Source: JAUASW01 sp036880965
GTDB lineage: Bacteria; Pseudomonadota; Gammaproteobacteria; Burkholderiales; Burkholderiaceae_C
NCBI RefSeq assembly: GCF_036880965.1
Contig: NZ_JBAJMV010000007.1
Span: 310,001 to 374,000, forward strand
DNA: 64,000 nt
Direction of reading: 5' to 3'
Part shown: piece by piece, positions 55,476 through 64,000 of the stretch
Layout of the letters: each line of letters starts with the position of its first letter
Position numbering within the stretch: position 1 is the first letter of the stretch
Made by a program: the position numbers and the translations under genes
Notes under the pieces: model-generated
What the model saw: the letters and a program-made list of their open reading frames with translations, nothing else
Told to the model about the DNA's origin: nothing
Database searches by the model: none

Positions 55476-55579
55476 CGCCCGTGTCCGCAGCAGCAATAAA
55501 GCTCCAAAAAACCAAGCAGACCCCGGTTGGATTGGCGACGTGCCTGAAGCGCAAAGCAAGCAGGCCGATAGCCCGTTCG

Positions 55580-57703
55580 ATGAGCATGGCCCTTCCAGTG
55601 TCAGCCCCCACCGTCACGAACCGTCGGCCATCGCCGCGGAGGCCCGCCCATGCCTTGGCGGGTTTGTGCTGCGCGCTGCTGGTGCTGGGTTGCCAGCCGA
55701 GCACCGACAAGCCGGCTGAGCCGGCAGCCAGCGCGAGCGCTGCTTCGCTTGTCGGCAGCGACAAGCAGCTCGATGAAGCGGTGGACCGTATCGAGCGCAG
55801 CGCGCGCGCGCGTCCGCGCGAACACCTGAAAGAACTCGCCCTCTTGCAGGCCAAGACGGCGCCGGGCAGTGACGAGCGCCTGCACCTGCTGGGGCTGCGC
55901 GGCGAAGTGGCCGGCCTTTCCATCGATCGCGCCAGCATCGAGCAGGTCGTGAACGAGCTGGACCAGTGGCCCAACGCCAAGTCAGCCGCCGCGGCCAAGG
56001 TCGTGGCCGCCACCACCCTGGCCCGATTCCATCGCGAGCGCGGCGACCTGCGCGAAGCGGTCAAGGTCCTGCGCCAGGCGCCGGCCGAGGGCGTCGCCGC
56101 CGCCCCCATGCTCCTGCAGCTGCGCTACCAGCAGCTGCGCTCCTTCGCCGAATCTGACGCCGGCAACCTCGACGCCTCGGTGATGGCCGCAGACAAGGCC
56201 TTGAAGCTGGCCGAGCGCAGCGGCCAGATCTGGCGCAAGGTCCTCGTGCTGGCCGACATCGCCAGCCTCTACATGCGCTCGCAGCAGCCGGAGCGCGGCA
56301 AGCAGACCATCGAGGAAGCCGTGCGGCTCGCCGAGAGCGACCCTGCTCCGGATCCGATGACCCTGAACCAGGTCCAGACCGCTCGCGCCATCGTCTACAG
56401 CCTGGTCGACGACCTCGTCACGGCCCGCAAGTCCTTCGAGAAAGCGCTGGAGTATTCGACGCAGGCCGGTGCGCCCGGTGTGATCGCGCTCAACCTGGCA
56501 AACCTGGCAGACATCCACCTGCGCCAGAACCAGTTCGCCCGCGCCCTGGAGCTGGCCACGCAAGCACTGCAGCTCGCGCGTGAGGCCCACCAGCTGAGCG
56601 CCGAGTCGCTGTCGCTGCACAACAGCGGCATCGCCAAGATCGCGCTGAAGCGGGTCGAGGAAGGCAAGCAGGAAGTGCGGCAATCCATCACCATGGACGA
56701 GCAGCAGGGCGCGATCTCGATCGCTGCCGACGGCTGGGCCGAGCTGGGCACCTATCTCGAGAAGGCCGGCGACTGGGCCGGGGCCATCGATGCCCACCAT
56801 CGCTACCGGGAGCTGATTGACCGCGTGCTGCGCGAGGAATCACGCAAGACCGTGCTGGAGCAGCAGGAGCGCTACGACGCCGAGCAGCGCGGCAAGGAAA
56901 TCGAGCTGCTCAATCGCGGCAACAGCCTGAAGGCCGAGCAGATCCGCGCCCGCGACCTGCAACTCAAGCTGTGGGCCGCGCTGGGCGGCTGCATCGTGCT
57001 CTCCGCCGCCCTGCTGGGCCTGGCCTACCAGCGCATCCGCAAGACCAACCAGGCGCTGGCCACCAGCAACGAGAGCCTGAAGATCCAGAGCGAACGCGAC
57101 CCGCTGACCGGCCTGGCCAATCGCCGCCACTTCCAGGCCGCCATCAAGCGCCTGGCTTCCAAGGGCGGTTTGTCGGGCACCGTGTTCCTGATCGACATCG
57201 ACCATTTCAAGCGCATCAACGACCAGCATGGCCACGCCGCCGGCGACTCGGTGCTGATCGAGGTGGCCCGCCGCCTGCGCGCCGCTCTGCGCGAAGACGA
57301 TCTGGTGGTGCGTTGGGGTGGCGAGGAATTCCTGATCGTCGTCGAGACGCGCGACCCGGCCACGGCCCAGCACCTCGCCCAGCGCCTGCTGGACCTGATC
57401 GCACAACCGGCGGTCCAGCACGGCAGCCTGCGCGTGCCGGTCACCGCCTCCATCGGCTTCGGCAGCTTCCCGCTGGCGCCCAATGAGTTGCTGGTCGACT
57501 GGGAGCGCGCCATCGACCTGGTCGACACGGTCATGTACATGGCCAAGGCCCATGGCCGCAACCGCGCCTATGGCATCGAGCGGATGGACGTGACAGACGA
57601 GGCCGCGCTGCAGACGATCTCCACCCGCATGGAAGCGGCCTGGCATGAGGGCCAGGTCGGGCTGAGCGTGCTGCAAGGTCCGCCCGGGGAGAGCCGGCTA
57701 TGA
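55580..57703 (+). CDS. TPR-diguanylate cyclase, lipoprotein-like (first of tandem pair)
   Basis: About 707 residues. A signal with lipobox LVLGC is followed by TPR-like helices (about 60-440), a membrane helix (LWAALGGCIVLSAALLGLAY) and a C-terminal GGDEF domain. FLIDIDHFKRIND carries the metal-binding Asp and GGEEF (residues 580-584) is intact; REDD five residues before GGEEF is a complete inhibitory I-site. So an active c-di-GMP synthase with product inhibition and a periplasmic TPR sensor is predicted. The start is uncertain: ATGs at 55580 and 55586 and a GTG at 55481 are in frame. The stop overlaps the next gene as ATGA. Confidence 0.9.
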   Translation: MSMALPVSAPTVTNRRPSPRRPAHALAGLCCALLVLGCQPSTDKPAEPAASASAASLVGSDKQLDEAVDRIERSARARPREHLKELALLQAKTAPGSDERLHLLGLRGEVAGLSIDRASIEQVVNELDQWPNAKSAAAAKVVAATTLARFHRERGDLREAVKVLRQAPAEGVAAAPMLLQLRYQQLRSFAESDAGNLDASVMAADKALKLAERSGQIWRKVLVLADIASLYMRSQQPERGKQTIEEAVRLAESDPAPDPMTLNQVQTARAIVYSLVDDLVTARKSFEKALEYSTQAGAPGVIALNLANLADIHLRQNQFARALELATQALQLAREAHQLSAESLSLHNSGIAKIALKRVEEGKQEVRQSITMDEQQGAISIAADGWAELGTYLEKAGDWAGAIDAHHRYRELIDRVLREESRKTVLEQQERYDAEQRGKEIELLNRGNSLKAEQIRARDLQLKLWAALGGCIVLSAALLGLAYQRIRKTNQALATSNESLKIQSERDPLTGLANRRHFQAAIKRLASKGGLSGTVFLIDIDHFKRINDQHGHAAGDSVLIEVARRLRAALREDDLVVRWGGEEFLIVVETRDPATAQHLAQRLLDLIAQPAVQHGSLRVPVTASIGFGSFPLAPNELLVDWERAIDLVDTVMYMAKAHGRNRAYGIERMDVTDEAALQTISTRMEAAWHEGQVGLSVLQGPPGESRL

Positions 57704-59718
57704 GGCGCACCTGCGCGCGCGCGCTGCTGCCGCTGGTGGCAGCCCTGCTGCTGAGCCCGTCCGCGGCACAGCAGCCGACCACGGCCCAAGAGCTGGACAG
57801 CCAGCTGATGGCACTGATCCGCGAAGGGCTGGACCGCCCCGACAAGGCACTCGGCCGCCTGGAGGAGCTGCGCAAGGACGGCACCCTGCCCGCCGCGCTC
57901 GACTATGCCGAAACGCGGGTGCTGCTGGATGCCGGCCGGCTCGAGGCCGCCGACCAGAGCGCCAAGCGCCTGGCTGGCTTGCCGGCCCAGGCAGGACGCC
58001 TGCAAGTGCTGCGCGCGCTGATCGATGACCGCCGTGGCAATGCCGAGGCCTCGCTCGCCAGCGCCACCAAGGCCGTGGAGTTGCTGGGCCCGGGCTGCCC
58101 GGTGAATGAGGAGCGCGCCGCCATTGAGCGCGGCGCCTGCGACTACCGGCCGCTGTGGTCGGCCCTGCGCCTGCTCGAAGCCGCCAAGCGAGGCGGCGGT
58201 GCCTTGACGCAGGCCGTGGAACTGTCCAAACGCGCGCTCAATCTGGCGCAGGCGGGCCCGGACCTGAGCATGGTGGTCTTGAGCGCCGGCTCGCTGGCCC
58301 TGCTGTACCAGTCGCTCGATCAGCCCGAGCCCATGCAGCAGGCGCTGGACCGAATGACGGCAGCGGCCGAGGGCGATGCCCAGCGCATGTTCCAGGCCAT
58401 GACCTACCAGGCGGTGCTGGCCGGGCGGGGCGGCAACAAGCAGGCGCAATTGCAGTTCCAGCTGCGCGGCCTCGAATTTGCCCAGCAGGCCGGTGCGGTC
58501 CGTCAGGTCGCACATGCCCAGGCCAATCTGAGCGACTACTACATGCACCGCGGTGAGCCGGCACGGGCGCTGGCCATGGCCCGCACGGCATTGCCGGTGG
58601 TGCTGAGCTTCAAGGACCGCAGCATGGAGCGGCTCCTGCGCCACAACATGTCGGTCGCCCTGATCCGCCTGCATCAGCTGGAGGCCGCCAAGCGCGAGAT
58701 GGCGCAGGTAGAAGTCCTGCGCCAGACCCAGCCCGATCTGGCCGGCCGAGCGCGCGAGTTGCGCGAGCTGGGCGAGGCGATGGCCGAATCGGGTCAGCCC
58801 CGCGAAGCAATTGCCGTCTTCCACGAGGAACGTGCGCTGACCAGCAAGGCCAACGAGCGTGCCCGCGAAGCCGCCCTTGAAGCGCTGCGCCTGAAGTACG
58901 ACAGCGCCCGCGGCGAGCGCGATCTGGAGTTGCTGCAACGCGACCGCAGCCTGAAGGACCAGGAACTCGCCAACAGCCGACTGGCCCAGCAGGTGGGCAT
59001 CGCCGTCGGCGTGCTGCTGGCCTTGCTGGTGGTGCTGGGCGGCGTGATGGTGCGCCGCGTCCAGGTGGCCAACAAGAACCTCAAGGCCAACGAAGCGCTG
59101 CTGCGCGCCCAGAGCGAACGCGATCCACTGACCGAGCTGGCCAACCGTCGCCACTTCCTGGCCGTGATGGAGCAGCAGGCGGCCAACCAGTTCGACGGCG
59201 CCCTGCTGATGGTCGACATCGACCACTTCAAGCACGTGAACGACCGCCATGGCCACGCGGCCGGCGACATCGTCATCTGCGAGGTGGCCCGTCGCATCTC
59301 GCATGCCGTGCGCCAGCAGGACCTGGTCGTGCGCTGGGGCGGTGAAGAGTTCCTTGTGTTTGCGCCCGGTGTGGCACAGTCGCAATTGCACGGCCTGGCC
59401 GAGCGCATCCTGTTCAGCGTCGGCGCCGAACCGGTGACGACCGAAGACGGGCCGCTGTCCATCACCGTCTCGATCGGTTTCGCCCATTTCCCCTTGCCGC
59501 CGATGCGCCTGGCACTGCACTGGGAGCAGGCGGTCAACTGGGCCGACATGGCGCTCTATACCGCCAAGTCGCAAGGCCGCAACCGCGCCATGGGCATCGC
59601 GACCGTGGACGCCAAGGACAGCGACACGCTGCAGCAGATCGAGGCCGACTTTGACGCCGCCTGCTCCTCGCAGCGGGTCAGCCTGCAGCAGATCCTCGGC
59701 CCGCAGCGCGAGGGCTGA
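57700..59718 (+). CDS. TPR-diguanylate cyclase (second of tandem pair)
   Basis: A 672-residue paralogue of the previous protein: signal peptide (ALLPLVAALLLSPSAA), TPR-like periplasmic region, one membrane helix (GIAVGVLLALLVVLGGVMV) and GGDEF domain with MVDIDHFKHVND, GGEEF (547-551) and I-site RQQD. It is therefore also a predicted active c-di-GMP synthase. It overlaps the first cyclase gene by 4 bases and shares its last base with the SulP start (TGATG). The tandem pair presumably arose by duplication. Confidence 0.93.
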   Translation: MRRTCARALLPLVAALLLSPSAAQQPTTAQELDSQLMALIREGLDRPDKALGRLEELRKDGTLPAALDYAETRVLLDAGRLEAADQSAKRLAGLPAQAGRLQVLRALIDDRRGNAEASLASATKAVELLGPGCPVNEERAAIERGACDYRPLWSALRLLEAAKRGGGALTQAVELSKRALNLAQAGPDLSMVVLSAGSLALLYQSLDQPEPMQQALDRMTAAAEGDAQRMFQAMTYQAVLAGRGGNKQAQLQFQLRGLEFAQQAGAVRQVAHAQANLSDYYMHRGEPARALAMARTALPVVLSFKDRSMERLLRHNMSVALIRLHQLEAAKREMAQVEVLRQTQPDLAGRARELRELGEAMAESGQPREAIAVFHEERALTSKANERAREAALEALRLKYDSARGERDLELLQRDRSLKDQELANSRLAQQVGIAVGVLLALLVVLGGVMVRRVQVANKNLKANEALLRAQSERDPLTELANRRHFLAVMEQQAANQFDGALLMVDIDHFKHVNDRHGHAAGDIVICEVARRISHAVRQQDLVVRWGGEEFLVFAPGVAQSQLHGLAERILFSVGAEPVTTEDGPLSITVSIGFAHFPLPPMRLALHWEQAVNWADMALYTAKSQGRNRAMGIATVDAKDSDTLQQIEADFDAACSSQRVSLQQILGPQREG

Positions 59719-61322
59719 TGTTCAGCCCGGCCAACTCCTGGCGCGACTATTCGCGCCGGCTCCTGCGTGAGGATTTCAGCGCCGCCCTGGTGGTCAGCGT
59801 GCTGCTGATTCCGCAAAGCCTGGCCTATGCGCTGCTGGCCGGCCTGCCGCCGCAAGTGGGGCTCTACGCCAGCCTCTTGCCGCTGCTGGCCTATGCCTTC
59901 TTTGGATCAAGCCCGGTGCTGGGCATCGGCCCGGTGGCCGTGCTGGCGCTGATGATTTCGCAGGCGCTCGGCGCCTTGCCGGCTGGCGTGAGTCCTGCCG
60001 AAGGTGCCCTGGTGCTGGCGGTGGAAGTGGGGCTCCTGATGCTGCTGGCAGCAGCACTGAGGCTGGATGCCCTGGCCTCGCTGCTGAGCGTGCCCGTGCT
60101 TCATGGCTTCGAGACCGGAGCGACGCTGTCGATCGCACTGTCGCAACTGCCGCCACTGCTGGGCAGCCCGGGAACCGCGCAGCTCCTGCAGTTCGAACCA
60201 ACGACCACCCTGTTCGGCGTCGCTGCGCTGACCCTGCTGGTGCTCGCGCGCCGTTCCTTGAGCGGCCAGGCGGCTCGGTTTGCGCCATTGGTCATCCTCC
60301 TGCTGGCGCTGGGCCTGGCCTGGGGCTTCGAGGTGCAGGGCCGGGGCGTGGCCGTGGTGGGCATCCTGCCGCCGCTGCATCTGGGCCTGGCCTTGCCGCG
60401 GCTGGACGGCGAGATCTGGAGCGCCTTGCTGCCGCATGCCTTGTTGCTGGCGCTGATGGCCTATGTCTCCAGCCTGGTGGTGGCTGAATCGCTGGCGCGC
60501 CGTCGTGGCGAGCGCGTGGACGCGCGGCGCGAATTGCTGGGCCTGGGCGCGGCCAACCTGGTGGCCGGCTGCAGCGGTGCGATGCCAGTGGCCAGCAGCT
60601 TCTCGCGCAGCGTCCTGATGCACGACGCCGGCAGCCGCTCCCGCATGACCGGCGTCTTCGTGGCCGTCCTGATGGGTCTGGCCGCCTGGCTCCTGGCCGA
60701 GCCGCTGGCCTGGCTGCCCAAAGGCGTGCTCGCCGCCACCATCCTGGTCGCCGTGCTTTCCGGCCTGCGGCTTCAGCCCTACCGCGAGGCCTGGCGTTTC
60801 TCGCGGCCCGAAGCCTTGCTGATGCTGCTGGTGACACTGACCGTGCTCGCCTGGAGCCTGGCGGCAGCGCTGGCACTCGGCGTGGCCGGCTCGATTGCCT
60901 TGCTGCTGCAACGCACGGCCCGCCCGCATGTGGCCTTGATCGGCCGCGTCCCCGGCACCGAGCACTATCGCAATGTCGACCGGCACCAGGTCGAATGCCG
61001 GGCCGATGTGCTGGGTCTGCGCATCGACGAGAGCCTGGTCTTCACCAACGCGCGCAGCCTGACGGACGTGGTGCAGTTGCATGTCGACCATCATCCCGGC
61101 ACGCGCCGCGTGGTGCTCCTGATGTCGCCGGTCAACAGCATCGACTTCTCCGGCCTCGAAGCGCTGCGGGAACTGCAGACGGCCTTGCAACGCCAGCGGG
61201 TGCAGCTCGATCTGTCCGAGGTCAAGGGCCCGGTGCTGGACCGCCTGCGCGCTGGCGGCTGGCAGCAATGGTTCAAGGGCCAGGTCTTTCTCAGCCATCA
61301 CCAGGGCATGAGCGGCGACTGA
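59718..61322 (+). CDS. SulP family anion transporter with STAS domain
   Basis: A 534-residue transporter. The SulP signature (VVSVLLIPQSLAYALLAGLP, then PQVGLYASLLPLLAYAFFGSS) starts at residue ~30. About 12 helices follow, with a GCSGAMPVASSFSRSVL motif in the core domain. The C-terminal STAS domain (about 420-530) contains VLLMSPVNSIDFSGLEALRE. Substrates of the family include sulfate, bicarbonate and dicarboxylates. The start shares one base with the second diguanylate cyclase stop, so it is co-translated with it, an unusual partner. Coupling suggests that anion uptake and c-di-GMP signalling are linked. Confidence 0.91.
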   Translation: MFSPANSWRDYSRRLLREDFSAALVVSVLLIPQSLAYALLAGLPPQVGLYASLLPLLAYAFFGSSPVLGIGPVAVLALMISQALGALPAGVSPAEGALVLAVEVGLLMLLAAALRLDALASLLSVPVLHGFETGATLSIALSQLPPLLGSPGTAQLLQFEPTTTLFGVAALTLLVLARRSLSGQAARFAPLVILLLALGLAWGFEVQGRGVAVVGILPPLHLGLALPRLDGEIWSALLPHALLLALMAYVSSLVVAESLARRRGERVDARRELLGLGAANLVAGCSGAMPVASSFSRSVLMHDAGSRSRMTGVFVAVLMGLAAWLLAEPLAWLPKGVLAATILVAVLSGLRLQPYREAWRFSRPEALLMLLVTLTVLAWSLAAALALGVAGSIALLLQRTARPHVALIGRVPGTEHYRNVDRHQVECRADVLGLRIDESLVFTNARSLTDVVQLHVDHHPGTRRVVLLMSPVNSIDFSGLEALRELQTALQRQRVQLDLSEVKGPVLDRLRAGGWQQWFKGQVFLSHHQGMSGD

Positions 61323-61525
61323 GAGCCTCCGGGCCAGGCGGCCGACAACGGCACGTTGCTGCCATTCGCTTCGCGCTAGCAGAGGTCGGGCGGTAGGCAC
61401 AGGCTGGCACCGCCACCGGGCTCATGGCCTGCGAGCAAACACCCCCGTGCAACGCTCTCCCGACGTGGCTTAGCGAGTGGCTGCTACATGCCGAGAGCAG
61501 CCCACCCAGATCGGCGATGAACAAC

Positions 61526-61552
61526 AAAAAAGCCGCCCCGAGGGGCGGCTTT
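61526..61552 (-). terminator. Rho-independent terminator of right-end TonB receptor gene
   Basis: On the minus strand, AAAGCCGCCCC and GGGGCGGCTTT arms form a GC-rich stem followed by six T residues; 48 bases past the receptor stop. It also has a short TTT on the plus strand, so it may stop readthrough from the SulP gene. The remaining 277 bases of the SulP-receptor gap show nothing else. Confidence 0.85.
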
Positions 61553-61599
61553 CAGCATGTCAAGGCAGCACCCGGAGGTGCCGCTCTTCAGGCTTCTAC

Positions 61600-64000
61600 T
61601 TAGAACTCGTAGCGAGCAGTCAGGCGCACATAACGCGGTGCCTGGAAGCGGCTCGGGCTCAGGTAGTTCTGGTTCAGACGGTACGGAGCGGTAATGCCAG
61701 TGGCCTGGTCATAGTCGCGCGTTTCGTTCAGTTCCAGAGCGGTCTGCGAGTTGAACACGTTGAACACGTCAGCCTGCAGCGTCAGCTTGTCGGAAGCCCA
61801 CTTCGGGGTGTACGACAGTTGCAGGTCGATCTGCGTGGACCACGGCGTACGGCCGGCGCTACCGCGCGGGATCAGGGCGACTTCCGTCGCGCTCTTGCGG
61901 CAGTAGTACGACGACGGGCTGGACTTCCAGGTTTCGTCATAGTCCGGCACCGTGTTCGGCACGAAACCGATACAGCTGTACGGACGGCCCGACGAAATCG
62001 AGGCGTTCAGGCCGGCGCGGAACTCGTCGGTCAGCGCGTAGTTGCCGTAGATCTTGACGACGTGGCGGCGGTCATTCGGCAGGTAGCCATAGGCACCGTC
62101 GGTGAACGAGCCGAAGTCAAAGTCTTGCGTCAGGCCAGCGTCTTCCTGGTTCAGCGTCGACTGCACATAGCCTTCGGCCGTGCCCTTGCTCTTCGACCAC
62201 ACGTAGGACATGTTCACGCCCCACTTGCCGTCAAAGGGCTTTTCCAGGCTCAGTTCGAGAGCGGAGTACTTACGCTCGTACTTGGCGAGGTTGAAGTACT
62301 TGGCCGGGATGTTGACAACGGTGTAGGTGCCGTTGTTTTCCAGGTCCATGGCGACGCTCACGTCCTTGCCAGGATTGACCATCAGGCAGGGTGCCAGCGT
62401 ATGCGAGTCGAAGTTCGTCTTGCCGTTGTCGGCGGCCCAGTTGACCATCGGATAGTGGCCGCAGAAGTCGTCCATGCCGTCCTGGATGACGCGGTACGTA
62501 CCCTTCACGCCAGCGGTCCAGCCCTTGGCCACGACCTTCTGGATACCGAGGATCCATTCGTCCTGGCTCATCGGGTTCAGGTTGGTCGCGGCAATGGTGC
62601 GCGGATCCGGTTGACGGCCGTCGGAGTTGACGACGGTGGAGCCGATCTGGGTCAGGCCCGTCGGAGCGCCCGTCTTGGCATCGCGGCCGGTGTAGCGGTA
62701 CATCGCTTCCGTGCTCGACTCGCCGCGCGTTGCGCGGATGTTGGTGTTCGAGGCAACAGGAATGAAGTAGCGGCCAGCGTTACCGTACAGCTTGATCGAC
62801 GAGTCACCTGCCATGTTCCAGGCGAAGCCCAGACGCGGAGCGATCAGGTTGGTGGCCTTGATGAAGCTGACGCCGGCGCTGTTGTGGTTGTCGAAGGACT
62901 CGGAACGCAGGCCACCGTACAGCAGCAGGTTGCGGCTGGCTTGCCAGCTGTCTTCCACGTAGGCCGTGTTGTTGGTCAGGTCGTACTCGCCGCTGGTCTG
63001 GTCCGACGTACGCAGGCGAACGTAAGGCGTGTTGCCTGGCAGTGCCACGCCATAAACCGTGCCGCCGGCAGCCGGCGTCACGAAATAGCGCCAGTACTGG
63101 CCGCCCGAGTAGCTCGAGCCACCGGCTTGCGACGACGTGAACTTCACGTTGTCGAGACCGGCGCGGATCGTGTGCGAGCCCAGGTTGTATTCGATGTCGA
63201 AACGCGACGAGACGCGCAGGTCGCGGTCAGGCTTGGCGTTCGGGTCACGACCCGGCGTGCCGGGGAAGGGCTCGACCCAGCAGCCCAGGGCCACCAGAGC
63301 GCCGACTTCGTAGACGGTCGGGCACTCGGCGCCGCCGGTACGGGCACCGCTGTACACACCCAGGTAGTCGCTGACGCGACCGTACAGGGCCGACACCGTC
63401 AGGTTGTCGGTCATGTAGCCGGTGTAGCGCAGGATGCCGACGTCGCCGCCGCCCTTGAGCTGGCTCTTGGCACCCACACCGTCATGCGACGGGCTGTAGT
63501 TGACCGAGTTCTTGTAGTCCGTGTAGTCGACGGAGCTCTTGGTGTCGATCGCGGTCAGCTCGAAGCGGTGGTCGTCGCTCGGCGTGAAGTCGACCTTGAC
63601 CATGCCGCGCGGGCGGGTGTTCTCGGTAACGGTGCTCTGCGTCGTGCCGTAGGTGTCATTCTTGATCGAACGACCTTCGACCAGGCCGAAGATGAACAGC
63701 TTGTCCTTGATGATCGGACCGCCGGCATACACGTTCAGGTTCGTCGAGGAACGGGTGTTCTGCGACTGGAACAGGTAGTAGGCATTCGGACGATCAGCTT
63801 CCTTGTCGCGCACGTCGGTGCCGCTGGAGCGCAGGGCCGAAGGCTCCATGTACAGGGAGCCGCCAACCTTCCATTCGTTGGTACCGCGCTTGGAGACCTG
63901 GTTGATCACGCCACCCAGCGAACGGCCGAACTCGGCGCCGTAGCCGCCGGACTTGACCTGCAGCTGAGCAATCGCGTCGAACGGCAGTTGCGCGTAGGAC
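61600..64000 (-). CDS. Oar-like TonB-dependent receptor (5' end beyond window)
   Basis: About 800 C-terminal residues of a large outer-membrane receptor. At the window edge the plug reads SYAQLPFDAIAQLQVKSGGY, then GAEFGRSLGGVINQVSKRGTNEW, the feature of Oar/CirA-like receptors, whose N-terminus usually carries a carboxypeptidase-regulatory domain lying outside this window. The barrel continues to VRLTARYEF with the terminal Phe required for insertion. The frame runs to base 64000 without a stop, so the ATG at 63909 inside the plug is not a true start. Cargo unknown. Confidence 0.92.
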   Translation of the reverse strand, partial: SYAQLPFDAIAQLQVKSGGYGAEFGRSLGGVINQVSKRGTNEWKVGGSLYMEPSALRSSGTDVRDKEADRPNAYYLFQSQNTRSSTNLNVYAGGPIIKDKLFIFGLVEGRSIKNDTYGTTQSTVTENTRPRGMVKVDFTPSDDHRFELTAIDTKSSVDYTDYKNSVNYSPSHDGVGAKSQLKGGGDVGILRYTGYMTDNLTVSALYGRVSDYLGVYSGARTGGAECPTVYEVGALVALGCWVEPFPGTPGRDPNAKPDRDLRVSSRFDIEYNLGSHTIRAGLDNVKFTSSQAGGSSYSGGQYWRYFVTPAAGGTVYGVALPGNTPYVRLRTSDQTSGEYDLTNNTAYVEDSWQASRNLLLYGGLRSESFDNHNSAGVSFIKATNLIAPRLGFAWNMAGDSSIKLYGNAGRYFIPVASNTNIRATRGESSTEAMYRYTGRDAKTGAPTGLTQIGSTVVNSDGRQPDPRTIAATNLNPMSQDEWILGIQKVVAKGWTAGVKGTYRVIQDGMDDFCGHYPMVNWAADNGKTNFDSHTLAPCLMVNPGKDVSVAMDLENNGTYTVVNIPAKYFNLAKYERKYSALELSLEKPFDGKWGVNMSYVWSKSKGTAEGYVQSTLNQEDAGLTQDFDFGSFTDGAYGYLPNDRRHVVKIYGNYALTDEFRAGLNASISSGRPYSCIGFVPNTVPDYDETWKSSPSSYYCRKSATEVALIPRGSAGRTPWSTQIDLQLSYTPKWASDKLTLQADVFNVFNSQTALELNETRDYDQATGITAPYRLNQNYLSPSRFQAPRYVRLTARYEF

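Noticed and set aside
57568..59574. Minus-strand frame of 668 codons opposite the second diguanylate cyclase
   Set aside because: Composition is low-complexity (Gln, Gly, Leu, Ala) and typical of antisense frames in GC-rich genes.

Overview
The window is GC-rich DNA from one bacterial chromosome. The gene content points to a betaproteobacterium of the order Burkholderiales, probably the Rubrivivax/Roseateles/Leptothrix lineage. Evidence for this is the mreB - gatCAB order, a PEP-CTERM exported protease, TonB receptors of the Xanthomonas-Caulobacter type and the protein signatures overall. This assignment is my inference and was not checked by a search. I saw no rRNA, tRNA, CRISPR array, prophage or insertion sequence. 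Both ends cut a gene: mreB on the left and a TonB-dependent receptor on the right.

Layout. 1-9.1 kb is housekeeping: mreB, divergent gatCAB, an RluA-type pseudouridine synthase, a short-chain dehydrogenase, a Tim44-like membrane protein and an exported S9 peptidase. 9.1-17.8 kb holds a DUF4124 protein with pyrE, a TonB receptor, exonuclease III, a TPR-sulfotransferase, a PEP-CTERM metalloprotease and a degenerate HD-GYP protein. 17.9-21.7 kb has a TetR regulator with two membrane proteins, a CadR-like regulator divergent from a cation efflux gene, and a LysR remnant.

21.7-38.8 kb is the most striking region, a beta-glucan utilisation locus. It encodes glucokinase, GH30, GH16 and GH1 enzymes, two paralogous sugar-binding proteins, two permeases, an ABC ATPase, a large TonB receptor, a tryptophan-halogenase-like flavoprotein, a NodB-type deacetylase and a LacI regulator. 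Four copies of a 14-bp palindrome (core GAAAGCGCTTTC) lie in its promoters, three of which have recognisable -35/-10 elements. The picture is secreted GH16 cutting a beta-1,3-glucan, uptake by TonB receptor and ABC importer, cytoplasmic hydrolysis by GH1 and GH30, then phosphorylation by Glk, all under LacI repression.

38.9-40.9 kb is a sulfide/persulfide operon (persulfide dioxygenase-rhodanese fusion plus two YeeE/YedE halves). 40.9-44.9 kb holds a TPR-LuxR regulator, a hydrolase coupled to a small binding protein, and a histidine phosphatase. 44.9-52.4 kb is a peptide-type ABC importer with two paralogous binding proteins facing away from two permeases and a fused double ATPase. 52.4-55.4 kb contains two compact self-regulated modules: SPFH/ribbon-helix-helix, and TetR/41-residue membrane peptide/hydrolase. 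55.5-61.3 kb is a translationally coupled run of two TPR-diguanylate cyclases and a SulP transporter. The end is an Oar-like TonB receptor.
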